Source: Nephrotoma appendiculata (taxonomy: Eukaryota > Arthropoda > Insecta > Diptera > Tipulidae). Taken from it: 64,000 bases of DNA. Both the position numbers and the translations under genes were made by a program. Of the stretch, positions 14,153 through 27,500 are shown piece after piece. The notes under the pieces are model-generated. The model was not told the origin of the DNA, ran no database searches, and was given only the letters and a program-made list of their open reading frames with translations. Positions within the stretch are counted from its first letter, which is position 1. Each line of letters opens with the position of its first letter. The DNA is taken from contig OX371225.1 of NCBI GenBank assembly GCA_947310385.1, forward strand, positions 36,901,762-36,965,761. Reading direction: 5' to 3'.

Positions 14153-16439
14153 TGGTTAGCCTTACTTTTTTTGAACGAATAAAATTTATAGTCACGGATT
14201 CCGAACGTTTCGTTTATTTTGGATTATCAGTGTAAGTATGAGTAGATCAACGTTTAGTTTGCTTCAATATGTCGCCTGGTTCGCCTGCAATCCAGGTTCG
14301 AAACACAATGTGGCAAAATTTCAAAATACGATACTTCCAGTAACCACTACTTTCCCCAAGCATCCTACCGGTAGTTTCGTGCCCAACGTGTTGTATACTG
14401 TACCTGTAATCATTTTGAACCGGAATTTCAACAAAAAAAAGTTTTCAGTTTTTTGCAAAAAAACGTGATGGTTAGCCTTACTTTTTTTGAACGAATAAAA
14501 TTTATAGTCACGGATTCCGAACGTTTCGTTTATTTTGGATTATCAGTGTAAGTATGAGTAGATCAACGTTTAGTTTGCTTCACTATGTCGCCTGGTTCAC
14601 CTGCAATCCAGGTTCGAAACACAATGTGGCAAAATTTCAAATTACGATACTTCCAGTAACCACTACTTTCCCCAAGCATCCTACCGGTAGTTTCGTGCTC
14701 AACATGTTGTATACTGTACCTGTAATCATTTTGAACCGGAATTTCAACAAAAAAAAGTTTTCAGTTTTTTGCAAAAAAACGTGATGGTTAGCCTTACTTT
14801 TTTTGAACGAATAAAATTTATAGTCACGGATTCCGAACGTTTCGTTTATTTTGGATTATCAGTGTAAGTATGAGTAGATCAACGTTTAGTTTGCTTCAAT
14901 ATGTCGCCTAGTTCGCCTGCAATCCAGGTTCGAAACACAATGTGGCAAAATTTCAAAATACGATACTTCCAGTAACCACTACTTTCCCCAAGCATCCTAC
15001 CGGTAGTTTCGTGCTCAACATGTTGTATACTGTACCTGTAATCATTTTGAACCGGAATTTCAACAAAAAAAAGTTTTCAGTTTTTTGCAAAAAAACGTGA
15101 TGCCTTACTTTTTTTGAACGAATATAATTTATAGTCACGGATTCCGAACGTTTCGTTTATTTTGGATTATCAGTGTAAGTATGAGTAGATCAACGTTTAG
15201 TTTGCTTCAATATGTCGCCTAATTCGCTTGCAATCCAGGGTCGAAACACAATGTGGCAAAATTTCAAAATGCGATACTTCCAGTAACCACTACTTTCCCC
15301 AAGCATCCTACCGGTAGTTTCGTGCCCAACGTGTTGTATACTGTACCTGTAATCATTTTGAACCGGAATTTCAACAAAAAAAAGTTTTCAGTTTTTTGCA
15401 AAAAAACGTGATGGTTAGCCTTACTTTTTTTGAACGAATAAAATTTATAGTCACGGATTCCGAACGTTTCGTTTATTTTGGATTATCAGTGTAAGTATGA
15501 GTAGATCAACGTTTAGTTTGCTTCACTATGTCGCCTGGTTCACCTGCAATCCAGGTTCGAAACACAATGTGGCAAAATTTCAAAATACGATACTTCCAGT
15601 AACCACTACTTTCCCCAAGCATCCTACCGGTAGTTTCGTGCCCAACGTGTTGTATACTGTACCTGTAATCATTTTGAACCGGAATTTCAACAAAAAAAAG
15701 TTTTCAGTTTTTTGCAAAAAAACGTGATGGTTAGCCTTACTTTTTTTGAACGAATAAAATTTATAGTCACGGATTCCGAACGTTTCGTTTATTTTGGATT
15801 ATCAGTGTAAGTATGAGTAGATCAACGTTTAGTTTGCTTCACTATGTCGCCTGGTTCACCTGCAATCCAGGTTCGAAACACAATGTGGCAAAATTTCAAA
15901 ATACGATACTTCCAGTAACCACTACTTTCCCCAAGCATCCTACCGGTAGTTTCGTGCCCAACGTGTTGTATACTGTACCTGTAATCATTTTGAACCGGAA
16001 TTTCAACAAAAAAAAGTTTTCAGTTTTTTGCAAAAAAACGTGATGGTTAGCCTTACTTTTTTTGAACGAATAAAATTTATAGTCACGGATTCCGAACGTT
16101 TCGTTTATTTTGGATTATCAGTGTAAGTATGAGTAGATCAACGTTTAGTTTGCTTCAATATGTCGCCTAGTTCGCCTGCAATCCAGGTTCGAAACACAAT
16201 GTGGCAAAATTTCAAAATACGATACTTCCAGTAACCACTACTTTCCCCAAGCATCCTACCGGTAGTTTCGTGCTCAACATGTTGTATACTGTACCTGTAA
16301 TCATTTTGAACCGGAATTTCAACAAAAAAAAGTTTTCAGTTTTTTGCAAAAAAACGTGATGCCTTACTTTTTTTGAACGAATATAATTTATAGTCACGGA
16401 TTCCGAACGTTTCGTTTATTTTGGATTATCAGTGTAAGT
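12979..16439 (+). repeat. 1,259-bp tetrameric HOR in satellite
   Basis: Markers recur every 1,259 bp. The shortened 'gtgatgcc' unit end lies near 13840, 15099 and 16358. Units with 'cttcactatg' lie at 13295, 14554 and 15813, and the TAG-bearing units at 13611, 14870 and 16129. The third repeat is partly mosaic: the unit at 15497 also carries the LLHY variant. This indicates unequal exchange or conversion after the first amplification. Confidence 0.8.
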
Positions 16440-16755
16440 ATGAGTAGATCAACATTTAGTTTGCTTCAATATGTCGCCTGGTTCACCTGCAATCCAGGTT
16501 CGAAACACAATGTGGCAAAATTTCAAATTACGATACTTCCAGTAACCACTACTTCCCCCAAGCATCCTACCGGTAGTTTCGTGCCCAACGTATTGTATAC
16601 TGCACCTGTAATCATTTTGAACAAGAATTTCAACAAAAAAAGGTTTTCAGTTTTTTGCAAAAAAACGTGATGGTTAGCCTTACTTTTTTTGAACGAATAT
16701 AATTTATAGTCACGGATTCCGAACGTTTCGTTTATTTTGGATTATCAGTGTAAGT

Positions 16756-17706
16756 ATGAGTAGATCAACATTTAGTTTGCTTCAATATGTCGCCTGGTTC
16801 ACCTGCAATCCAGGTTCGAAACACAATGTGGCAAAATTTCAAATTACGATACTTCCAGTAACCACTACTTCCCCCAAGCATCCTACCGGTAGTTTCGTGC
16901 CCAACGTGTTGTATACTGTACCTGTAATCATTTTGAACAAGAATTTCAACAAAAAAAGGTTTTCAGTTTTTTGCAAAAAAACGTGATGGTTAGCCTTACT
17001 TTTTTTGAACGAATATAATTTATAGTCACGGATTCCGAACGTTTCGTTTATTTTGGATTATCAGTGTAAGTATGAGTAGATCAACATTTAGTTTGCTTCA
17101 ATATGTCGCCTGGTTCACCTGCAATCCAGGTTCGAAACACAATGTGGCAAAATTTCAAATTACGATACTTCCAGTAACCACTACTTTCCCCAAGCATCCT
17201 ACCGGTAGTTTCGTGCCCAACGTATTGTATACTGCACCTGTAATCATTTTGAACCGGAATTTCAACAAAAAAAAATTGTTTTCAGTTTTTTGCAAAAAAA
17301 CGTGATGGTTAGCCTTACTTTTTTTGAACGAATATAATTTATAGTCACGGATTCCGAACGTTTCGTTTATTTTGGATTATCAGTGTAAGTATGAGTAGAT
17401 CAACATTTAGTTTGCTTCAATATGTCGCCTGGTTCACCTGCAATCCAGGTTCGAAACACAATGTGGCAAAATTTCAAATTACGATACTTCCAGTAACCAC
17501 TACTTCCCCCAAGCATCCTACCGGTAGTTTCGTGCCCAACGTGTTGTATACTGTACCTGTAATCATTTTGAACCGGAATTTCAACAAAAAAAGGTTTTCA
17601 GTTTTTTGCAAAAAAACGTGATGGTTAGCCTTACTTTTTTTGAACGAATATAATTTATAGTCACGGATTCCGAACGTTTCGTTTATTTTGGATTATCAGT
17701 GTAAGT
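16756..17706 (+). repeat. Third copy of the 951-bp trimer
   Basis: Units 16756, 17072 and 17391 match 11396, 11712 and 12031 at an offset of exactly 5,360 bp, including the 319-bp unit with 'aaaattgttttcag'. The following unit at 17707 combines features of two subtypes, as expected at a recombination junction. Confidence 0.8.
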
Positions 17707-18333
17707 ATGAGTAGATCAACATTTAGTTTGCTTCAATATGTCGCCTGGTTCACCTGCAATCCAGGTTCGAAACACAATGTGGCAAAATTTCAAATTACGA
17801 TACTTCCAGTAACCACTACTTTCCCCAAGCATCCTACCGGTAGTTTCGTGCCCAACGTATTGTATACTGTACCTGTAATGATTTTGAACCGGAATTTCAA
17901 CAAAAAAAAGTTTTCAGTTTTTTGCAAAAAAACGTGATGGTTAGCCTTACTTTTTTTGAACGAATATAATTTATAGTCACGGATTCCGAACGTTTCGTTT
18001 ATTTTGGATTATCAGTGTAAGTATGAGTAGATCAACGTTTAGTTTGCTTCAATATGTCGCCTGGTTCGCCTGCAATCCAGGTTCGAAACACAATGTGGCA
18101 AAATTTCAAATTACGATACTTCCAGTAACCACTACTTTCCCCAAGCATCCTACCGGTAGTTTCGTGCTCAACATGTTGTATACTGTACCTGTAATGATTT
18201 TGAACCGGAATTTCAACAAAAAAAAGTTTTCAGTTTTTTGCAAAAAAACGAGCCTTACTTTTTTTGAACGAATAAAATTTATAGTCACGGATTCCGAACG
18301 TTTCGTTTATTTTGGATTATCAGTGTAAGTATG

Positions 18334-19533
18334 AGTAGATCAACGTTTAGTTTGCTTCAATATGTCGCCTAATTCGCTTGCAATCCAGGGTCGAAACACA
18401 ATGTGGCAAAATTTCAAAATACGATACTTCCAGTAACCACTACTTTCCCCAAGCATCCTACCGGTAGTTTCGTGCTCAACATGTTGTATACTGTACCTGT
18501 AATGATTTTGAACCGGAATTTCAACAAAAAAAAGTTTTCAGTTTTTTGCAAAACAACGTGATGGTTAGCCTTACTTTTTTTGAACGAATAAAATTTATAG
18601 TCACGGATTCCGAATGTTTCGTTTATTTTGAATTATCAGTGTAAGTATGAGTAGATCAACGTTTAGTTTGCTTCAATATGTCGCCTGGTTCGCGTGATGG
18701 TTAGCCTTACTTTTTTTGAACGAATAAAATTTATAGTCACGGATTCCGAACGTTTCGTTTATTTTGGATTATCAGTGTAAGTATGAGTAGATCAACGTTT
18801 AGTTTGCTTCAATATGTCGCCTGGTTCGCCTGCAATCCAGGTTCGAAACACAATGTGGCAAAATTTCAAATTACGATACTTCCAGTAACCACTACTTTCC
18901 CCAAGCATCCTACCGGTAGTTTCGTGCCCAACGTGTTGTATACTGTACCTGTAATCATTTTGAACCGGAATTTCAACAAAAAAAGGTTTTCAGTTTTTTG
19001 CAAAAAAACGTGATGGTTAGCCTTACTTTTTTTGAACGAATATAATTTATAGTCACGGATTCCGAACGTTTCGTTTATTTTGGATTATCAGTGTAAGTAT
19101 GAGTAGATCAACATTTAGTTTGCTTCAATATGTCGCTTGGTTCGAAACACAATGTGGCAAAATTTCAAATTACGATACTTCCAGTAACCACTACTTTCCT
19201 CAAGCATCCTACCGGTAGTTTCGTGCCCAACGTGTTGTATACTGTACCTGTAATCATTTTGAACCGGAATTTCAACAAAAAAAGGTTTTCAGTTTTTTGC
19301 AAAAAAACGTGATGGTTAGCCTTACTTTTTTTGAACGAATAAAATTTATAGTCACGGATTCCGAACGTTTCGTTTATTTTGGATTATCAGTGTAAGTATG
19401 AGTAGATCAACGTTTAGTTTGCTTCAATATGTCGCCTGGTTCGCGTGATGGTTAGCCTTACTTTTTTTGAACGAATAAAATTTATAGTCACGGATTCCGA
19501 ACGTTTCGTTTATTTTGGATTATCAGTGTAAGT
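18334..19533 (+). repeat. Satellite segment with duplicated deletion junction
   Basis: Two units, at about 18647 and 19399, are cut from ~316 to ~136 bp by the same internal deletion: 'gcctggttcgc' is joined directly to 'gtgatggttagcc' near 18693 and 19444. The identical junction means the deletion happened once and was then copied (about 752 bp apart). The unit at 19099 has a separate small deletion ('gtcgcttggttcgaaac'). Confidence 0.85.
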
Positions 19534-20165
19534 ATGAGTAGATCAACATTTAGTTTGCTTCAATATGTCGCCTGGTTCACCTGCAATCCAGGTTCGAAAC
19601 ACAATGTGGCAAAATTTCAAATTACGATACTTCCAGTAACCACTACTTTCCCCAAGCATCCTACCGGTAGTTTCGTGCCCAACGTGTTGTATACTGTACC
19701 TGTAATCATTTTGAACCGGAATTTCAACAAAAAAAGGTTTTCAGTTTTTTGCAAAAAAACGTGATGGTTAGCCTTACTTTTTTTGAACGAATATAATTTA
19801 TAGTCACGGATTCCGAACGTTTCGTTTATTTTGGATTATCAGTGTAAGTATGAGTAGATCAACATTTAGTTTGCTTCAATATGTCGCCTGGTTCACCTGC
19901 AATCCAGGTTCGAAACACAATGTGGCAAAATTTCAAAATACGATACTTCCAGTAACCACTACTTTCCCCAAGCATCCTACCGGTAGTTTCGTGCCCAATG
20001 TGTTGTATACTGTACCTGTAATGATTTTGAACCGGAATTTCAACAAAAAAAGGTTTTCAGTTTTTTGCAAAAAAACGTGATGGTTAGCCTTACTTTTTTT
20101 GAACGAATAAAATTTATAGTCACGGATTCCGAATGTTTCGTTTATTTTGGATTATCAGTGTAAGT

Positions 20166-23100
20166 ATGAGTAGATCAACGTTTAGTTTGCTTCAATATGT
20201 CGCCTGGTTCGCTTGCAATCCAGGGTCGAAACACAATGTGGCAAAATTTCAAAATACGATACTTCCAGTAACCACTACTTTCCCCAAGCATCCTACCGGT
20301 AGTTTCGTGCCCAACGTGTTGTATACTGTACCTGTAATCATTTTGAACCGGAATTTCAACAAAAAAAGAGTTTTTTGCAAAAAAACGTGATGGCCTTACT
20401 TTTTTTGAACGAATAAAATTTATAGTCACGGATTCCGAACGTTTCGTTTATTTTGGATTATCAGTGTAAGTATGAGTAGATCAACGTTTAGTTTGCTTCA
20501 ATATGTCGCCTGGTTCACCTGCAATCCAGGTTCGAAACACAATGTGGCAAAATTTCAAATTACGATACTTCCAGTAACCACTACTTTCCCCAAGCATCCT
20601 ACCGGTAGTTTCGTGCCCAACATGTTGTATACTGTACCTGTAATCATTTTGAACCGGAATTTCAACAAAAAAAAGTTTTCAGTTTTTTGCAAAAAAACGT
20701 GATGGTTAGCCTTACTTTTTTTGAACGAATAAAATTTATAGTCACGGATTCCGAACGTTTCGTTTATTTTGGATTATCAGTGTAAGTATGAGTAGATCAA
20801 CGTTTAGTTTGCTTCAATATGTCGCCTGGTTCGCCTGCAATCCAGGTTCGAAACACAATGTGGCAAAATTTCAAATTACGATACTTCCAGTAACCACTAC
20901 TTTCCCCAAGCATCCTACCGGTAGTTTCGTGCCCAACGTGTTGTATACTGTACCTGTAATCATTTTGAACCGGAATTTCAACAAAAAAAGAGTTTTTTGC
21001 AAAAAAACGTGATGGCCTTACTTTTTTTGAACGAATAAAATTTATAGTCACGGATTCCGAACGTTTCGTTTATTTTGGATTATCAGTGTAAGTATGAGTA
21101 GATCAACGTTTAGTTTGCTTCAATATGTCGCCTGGTTCACCTGCAATCCAGGTTCGAAACACAATGTGGCAAAATTTCAAATTACGATACTTCCAGTAAC
21201 CACTACTTTCCCCAAGCATCCTACCGGTAGTTTCGTGCCCAACATGTTGTATACTGTACCTGTAATCATTTTGAACCGGAATTTCAACAAAAAAAAGTTT
21301 TCAGTTTTTTGCAAAAAAACGTGATGGTTAGCCTTACTTTTTTTGAACGAATAAAATTTATAGTCACGGATTCCGAACGTTTCGTTTATTTTGGATTATC
21401 AGTGTAAGTATGAGTAGATCAACGTTTAGTTTGCTTCAATATGTCGCCTGGTTCGCCTGCAATCCAGGTTCGAAACACAATGTGGCAAAATTTCAAATTA
21501 CGATACTTCCAGTAACCACTACTTTCCCCAAGCATCCTACCGGTAGTTTCGTGCCCAACGTGTTGTATACTGTACCTGTAATCATTTTGAACCGGAATTT
21601 CAACAAAAAAAGAGTTTTTTGCAAAAAAACGTGATGGCCTTACTTTTTTTGAACGAATAAAATTTATAGTCACGGATTCCGAACGTTTCGTTTATTTTGG
21701 ATTATCAGTGTAAGTATGAGTAGATCAACGTTTAGTTTGCTTCAATATGTCGCCTGGTTCACCTGCAATCCAGGTTCGAAACACAATGTGGCAAAATTTC
21801 AAATTACGATACTTCCAGTAACCACTACTTTCCCCAAGCATCCTACCGGTAGTTTCGTGCCCAACATGTCGTATACTGTACCTGTAATCATTTTGAACCG
21901 GAATTTCAACAAAAAAAAGTTTTCAGTTTTTTGCAAAAAAACGTGATGGTTAGCCTTACTTTTTTTGAACGAATATAATTTATAGTCACGGATTCCGAAC
22001 GTTTCGTTTATTTTGGATTATCAGTGTAAGTATGAGTAGATCAACGTTTAGTTTGCTTCAATATGTCGCCTGGTTCGCCTGCAATCCAGGTTCGAAACAC
22101 AATGTGGCAAAATTTCAAATTACGATACTTCCAGTAACCACTACTTTCCCCAAGCATCCTACCGGTAGTTTCGTGCCCAACGTGTTGTATACTGTACCTG
22201 TAATCATTTTGAACCGGAATTTCAACAAAAAAAGAGTTTTTTGCAAAAAAACGTGATGGCCTTACTTTTTTTGAACGAATAAAATTTATAGTCACGGATT
22301 CCGAACGTTTCGTTTATTTTGGATTATCAGTGTAAGTATGAGTAGATCAACGTTTAGTTTGCTTCAATATGCCGCCTGGTTCACCTGCAATCCAGGTTCG
22401 AAACACAATGTGGCAAAATTTCAAATTACGATACTTCCAGTAACCACTACTTTCCCCAAGCATCCTACCGGTAGTTTCGTGCCCAACATGTCGTATACTG
22501 TACCTGTAATCATTTTGAACCGGAATTTCAACAAAAAAAAGTTTTCAGTTTTTTGCAAAAAAACGTGATGGTTAGCCTTACTTTTTTTGAACGAATATAA
22601 TTTATAGTCACGGATTCCGAACGTTTCGTTTATTTTGGATTATCAGTGTAAGTATGAGTAGATCAACGTTTAGTTTGCTTCAATATGTCGCCTGGTTCGC
22701 CTGCAATCCAGGTTCGAAACACAATGTGGCAAAATTTCAAATTACGATACTTCCAGTAACCACTACTTTCCCCAAGCATCCTACCGGTAGTTTCGTGCCC
22801 AACGTGTTGTATACTGTACCTGTAATCATTTTGAACCGGAATTTCAACAAAAAAAGAGTTTTTTGCAAAAAAACGTGATGGCCTTACTTTTTTTGAACGA
22901 ATAAAATTTATAGTCACGGATTCCGAACGTTTCGTTTATTTTGGATTATCAGTGTAAGTATGAGTAGATCAACGTTTAGTTTGCTTCAATATGTCGCCTG
23001 GTTCACCTGCAATCCAGGTTCGAAACACAATGTGGCAAAATTTCAAATTACGATACTTCCAGTAACCACTACTTTCCCCAAGCATCCTACCGGTAGTTTC

Positions 23101-23275
23101 GTGCCCAACATGTTGTATACTGTACCTGTAATCATTTTGAACCGGAATTTCAACAAAAAAAAGTTTTCAGTTTTTTGCAAAAAAACGTGATGGTTAGCCT
23201 TACTTTTTTTGAACGAATAAAATTTATAGTCACGGATTCCGAACGTTTCGTTTATTTTGGATTATCAGTGTAAGT
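20166..23275 (+). repeat. 622-bp dimeric HOR, about five copies
   Basis: Spacings alternate 306 and 316 bp. The shorter unit carries a deletion giving 'aaaaagagttttttgc' and 'gtgatggcctt' at about 20366, 20988, 21610, 22232 and 22854, each 622 bp apart. The dimers are nearly identical, so this is probably one of the youngest local expansions in the array. Confidence 0.9.
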
Positions 23276-24540
23276 ATGAGTAGATCAACGTTTAGTTTGC
23301 TTCAATATGTCGCCTGGTTCGCCTGCAATCCAGGTTCGAAACACAATGTGGCAAAATTTCAAATTACGATACTTCCAGTAACCACTACTTTCCCCAAGCA
23401 TCCTACCGGTAGTTTCGTGCCCGACATGTTGTATACTGTACCTGTAATCATTTTGAACCGGAATTTCAACAAAAAAAAGTTTTCAGTTTTTTGCAAAAAA
23501 ACGTGATGGTTAGCCTTACTTTTTTTGAACGAATAAAATTTATAGTCACGGATTCCGAACGTTTCGTTTGTTTTAGATTATCAGTGTAAGTATGAGTAGA
23601 TCAACGTTTAGTTTGCTTCAATATGCCGCCTGGTTCACCTGCAATCCAGGTTCGAAACACAATGTGGCAAAATTTCAAATTACGATACTTCCAGTAACCA
23701 CTACTTTCCCCAAGCATCCTACCGGTAGTTTCGTGCCCAACATGTCGTATACTGTACCTGTAATCATTTTGAACCGGAATTTCAACAAAAAAAAGTTTTC
23801 AGTTTTTTGCAAAAAAACGTGATGGTTAGCCTTACTTTTTTTGAACGAATATAATTTATAGTCACGGATTCCGAACGTTTCGTTTATTTTGGATTATCAG
23901 TGTAAGTATGAGTAGATCAACGTTTAGTTTGCTTCAATATGTCGCCTGGTTCGCCTGCAATCCAGGTTCGAAACACAATGTGGCAAAATTTCAAATTACG
24001 ATACTTCCAGTAACCACTACTTTCCCCAAGCATCCTACCGGTAGTTTCGTGCCCGACATGTTGTATACTGTACCTGTAATCATTTTGAACCGGAATTTCA
24101 ACAAAAAAAAGTTTTCAGTTTTTTGCAAAAAAACGTGATGGTTAGCCTTACTTTTTTTGAACGAATAAAATTTATAGTCACGGATTCCGAACGTTTCGTT
24201 TATTTTGGATTATCAGTGTAAGTATGAGTAGATCAACATTTAGTTTGCTTCAATATGTCGCCTGGTTCGCCTGCAATCCAGGTTCGAAACACAATGTGGC
24301 AAAATTTCAAATTACGATACTTCCAGTAACCACTACTTTCCCCAAGCATCCTACCGGTAGTTTCGTGCCCAACATGTTGTATACTGTACCTGTAATCATT
24401 TTGAACCGGAATTTCAACAAAAAAAAGTTTTCAGTTTTTTGCAAAAAAAACGTGATGGTTGGCCTTACTTTTTTTGAACGAATAAAATTTATATTTACGG
24501 ATTCCGAACGTTTCGTTTATTTTGGATTATCAGTGTAAGT

Positions 24541-27500
24541 ATGAGTAGATCAACGTTTAGTTTGCTTCAATATGTCGCCTGGTTCGCCTGCAATCCAGGT
24601 TCGAAACACAATGTGGCAAAATTTCAAAATACGATACTTCCAGTAATCACTACTTTCCTCAAGCATCCTACCGGTAGTTTCGTGCTCAACGTGTTGTATA
24701 CTGTACCTGTAATCATTTTGAACCGGAATTTCAACAAAAATGTTTTTTCAGTTTTTTGCAAAAAAACGTGATGGTTTGCCTTACTTTTTTGAACGAATTG
24801 AATTTATAGTCACGGATTCCGAATGTTTCGTTTATTTTGGATTATCAGTGTAAGTATGAGTAGATCAAGGTTTAGTTTGCTTCAATATTTCGCCTGGTTC
24901 ACCTGCAATCCAGGTTCGAAACACAATGTGGCAAATTTTCAAATTACGATACTTCCAGTAACCACTACTTTCCCCAAGCATCCTACCGGTAGTTTCGTGC
25001 TCAACGTGTTGTATACTGTACCTGTAATCATTTTGAACCGGAATTTCAACAAAAATGTTTTTTCAGTTTTTTGCAAAAAAACGTGATGGTTGGCCTTACT
25101 TTTTTTGAACGAATAAAATTTATAGTCACGGATTCCGAACGTTTCGTTTATTTTGGATTATCAGTGTAAGTATGAGTAGATCAACGTTTAGTTTGCTTCA
25201 ATATGTCGCCTGGTTCGCCTGCAATCCAGGTTCGAAACACAATGTCGCAAAATTTCAAAATACGATACTTCCAGTAATCACTACTTTCCTCAAGCATCCT
25301 ACCGGTAGTTTCGTGCTCAACGTATTGTATACTGTACCTGTAATCATTTTGAACCGGAATTTCAACAAAAATGTTTTTTCAGTTTTTTGCAAAAAAACGT
25401 GATGGTTTGCCTTACTTTTTTGAACGAATATAATTTATAGTCACGGATTCCGAACGTTTCGTTTATTTTGGATTATCAGTGTAAGTATGAGTAGATCAAG
25501 GTTTAGTTTGCTTCAATATTTCGCCTGGTTCGCCTGCAATCCAGGTTCGAAACACAATGTGGCAAATTTTCAAATTACGATACTTCCAGTAACCACTACT
25601 TTCCCCAAGCATCCTACCGGTAGTTTCGTGCCCAACATGTTGTATACTGTACCTGTAATCATTTTGAACCGGAACTTCAACAAAAAAAAGTTTTCAGTTT
25701 TTTGCAAAAAAAACGTGATGGTTGGCCTTACTTTTTTTGAACGAATAAAATTTATAGTCACGGATTCCGAACGTTTCGTTTATTTTGGATTATCAGTGTA
25801 AGTATGAGTAGATCAACGTTTAGTTTGCTTTAAAATGTCGCCTGGTTCGCCTGCAATCCAGGTTCGAAACACAATGTGGCAAAATTTCAAAATACGATAC
25901 TTCCAGTAACCACTACTTTCCCCAAGCATCCTACCGGTAGTTTCGTGCTCAACGTGTTGTATACTGTACCTGAAATCATTTTGAACCGGAATTTCAACAA
26001 AAAAAAGTTTTCAGTTTTTTGCAAAAAAACGTGATGGTTAGCCTTACTTTTTTGAACGAATAAAATTTATAGTCACGGATTCCGAACGTTTCGTTTATTT
26101 TGGATTATCAGTGTAAGTATGAGTAGATCAACGTTTAGTTTGCTTCAATATGTCGCCTGGTTCGCCTGCAATCCAGGTTCGAAACACAATGTGACAAAAT
26201 TTCAAAATACGATACTTCCAGTAACCACTACTTTCCTCAAGCATCCTACCGGTAGTTTCGTGCTCAACGTGTTGTATACTGTACCTGTAATCATTTTGAA
26301 CCGGAATTTCAACAAAAAAAAGTTTTCAGTTTTTTGCAAAAAAACGTGATGGTTAGCCTTACTTTTTTGAACGAATAAAATTTATAGTCACGGATTCCGA
26401 ATGTTTCGTTTGTTTTGGATTATCAGTGTAAGTATGAGTAGATCAACGTTTAGTTTGCTTCAATATGTCGCCTGGTTCGCCTGCAATCCAGGTTCGAAAC
26501 ACAATGTGACAAAATTTCAAAATACGATACTTCCAGTAACCACTACTTTCCCCAAGCATCCTACCGGTAGTTTCGTGCTCAACGTCTTGTATACTGTACC
26601 TGTAATCATTTTGAACCGGAATTTCAACAAAAAAAAGTTTTCAGTTTTTTGCAAAAAAACGTGATGGTTAGCCTTACTTTTTTGAACGAATAAAATTTAT
26701 AGTCACGGATTCCGAACGTTTCGTTTATTTTGGATTATCAGTGTAAGTATGAGTAGATCAACGTTTAGTTTGCTTCAATATGTCGCCTGGTTCGCCTGCA
26801 ATCCAGGTTCGAAACACAATGTGGCAAAATTTCAAAATACGATACTTCCAGTAACCACTACTTTCCCCAAGCATCCTACCGGTAGTTTCGTGCTCAACGT
26901 CTTGTATACTGTACCTGTAATCATTTTGAACCGGAATTTCAACAAAAAAAAGTTTTCAGTTTTTTGCAAAAACACGTGATGTAAGCCTTACTTTTTTTGA
27001 ACGAATAAAATTTATAGTCACGGATTCCGAATGTTTCGTTTATTTTGGATTATCAGTGTAAGTATGAGTAGATCAACGTTTAGTTTGCTTCAATATGTCG
27101 CCTGGTTCGCCTGCAATCCAGGTTCGAAACACAATGTGGCAAAATTTCAAATTACGATACTTCCAGTAACCACTACTTTCCCCAAGCATCCTACCGGTAG
27201 TTTCGTGCCCAACATGTTGTATACTGTACCTGTAATCATTTTGAACCGGAATTTCAACAAAAAAAAGTTTTCAGTTTTTTGCAAAAAAACGTGATGGTTA
27301 GCCTTACTTTTTTGAACGAATATAATTTATAGTCACGGATTCCGAACGTTTCGTTTATTTTGGATTATCAGTGTAAGTATGAGTAGATCAACGTTTAGTT
27401 TGCTTCAATATGTCGCCTGGTTCGCCTGCAATCCAGGTTCGAAACACAACGTGGCAAAATTTCAAAATACGATACTTCCAGTAACCACTACTTTCCCCAA

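Noticed and set aside
1707..26000. Minus-strand 60-84-codon ORFs in the satellite
   Set aside because: They are the complement of the same repeat and change frame with small indels between units.
6600..27500. CENP-B box in the satellite
   Set aside because: 'ttcgtttattttgg' resembles the first part, but the required CGGG end is missing in all units inspected.
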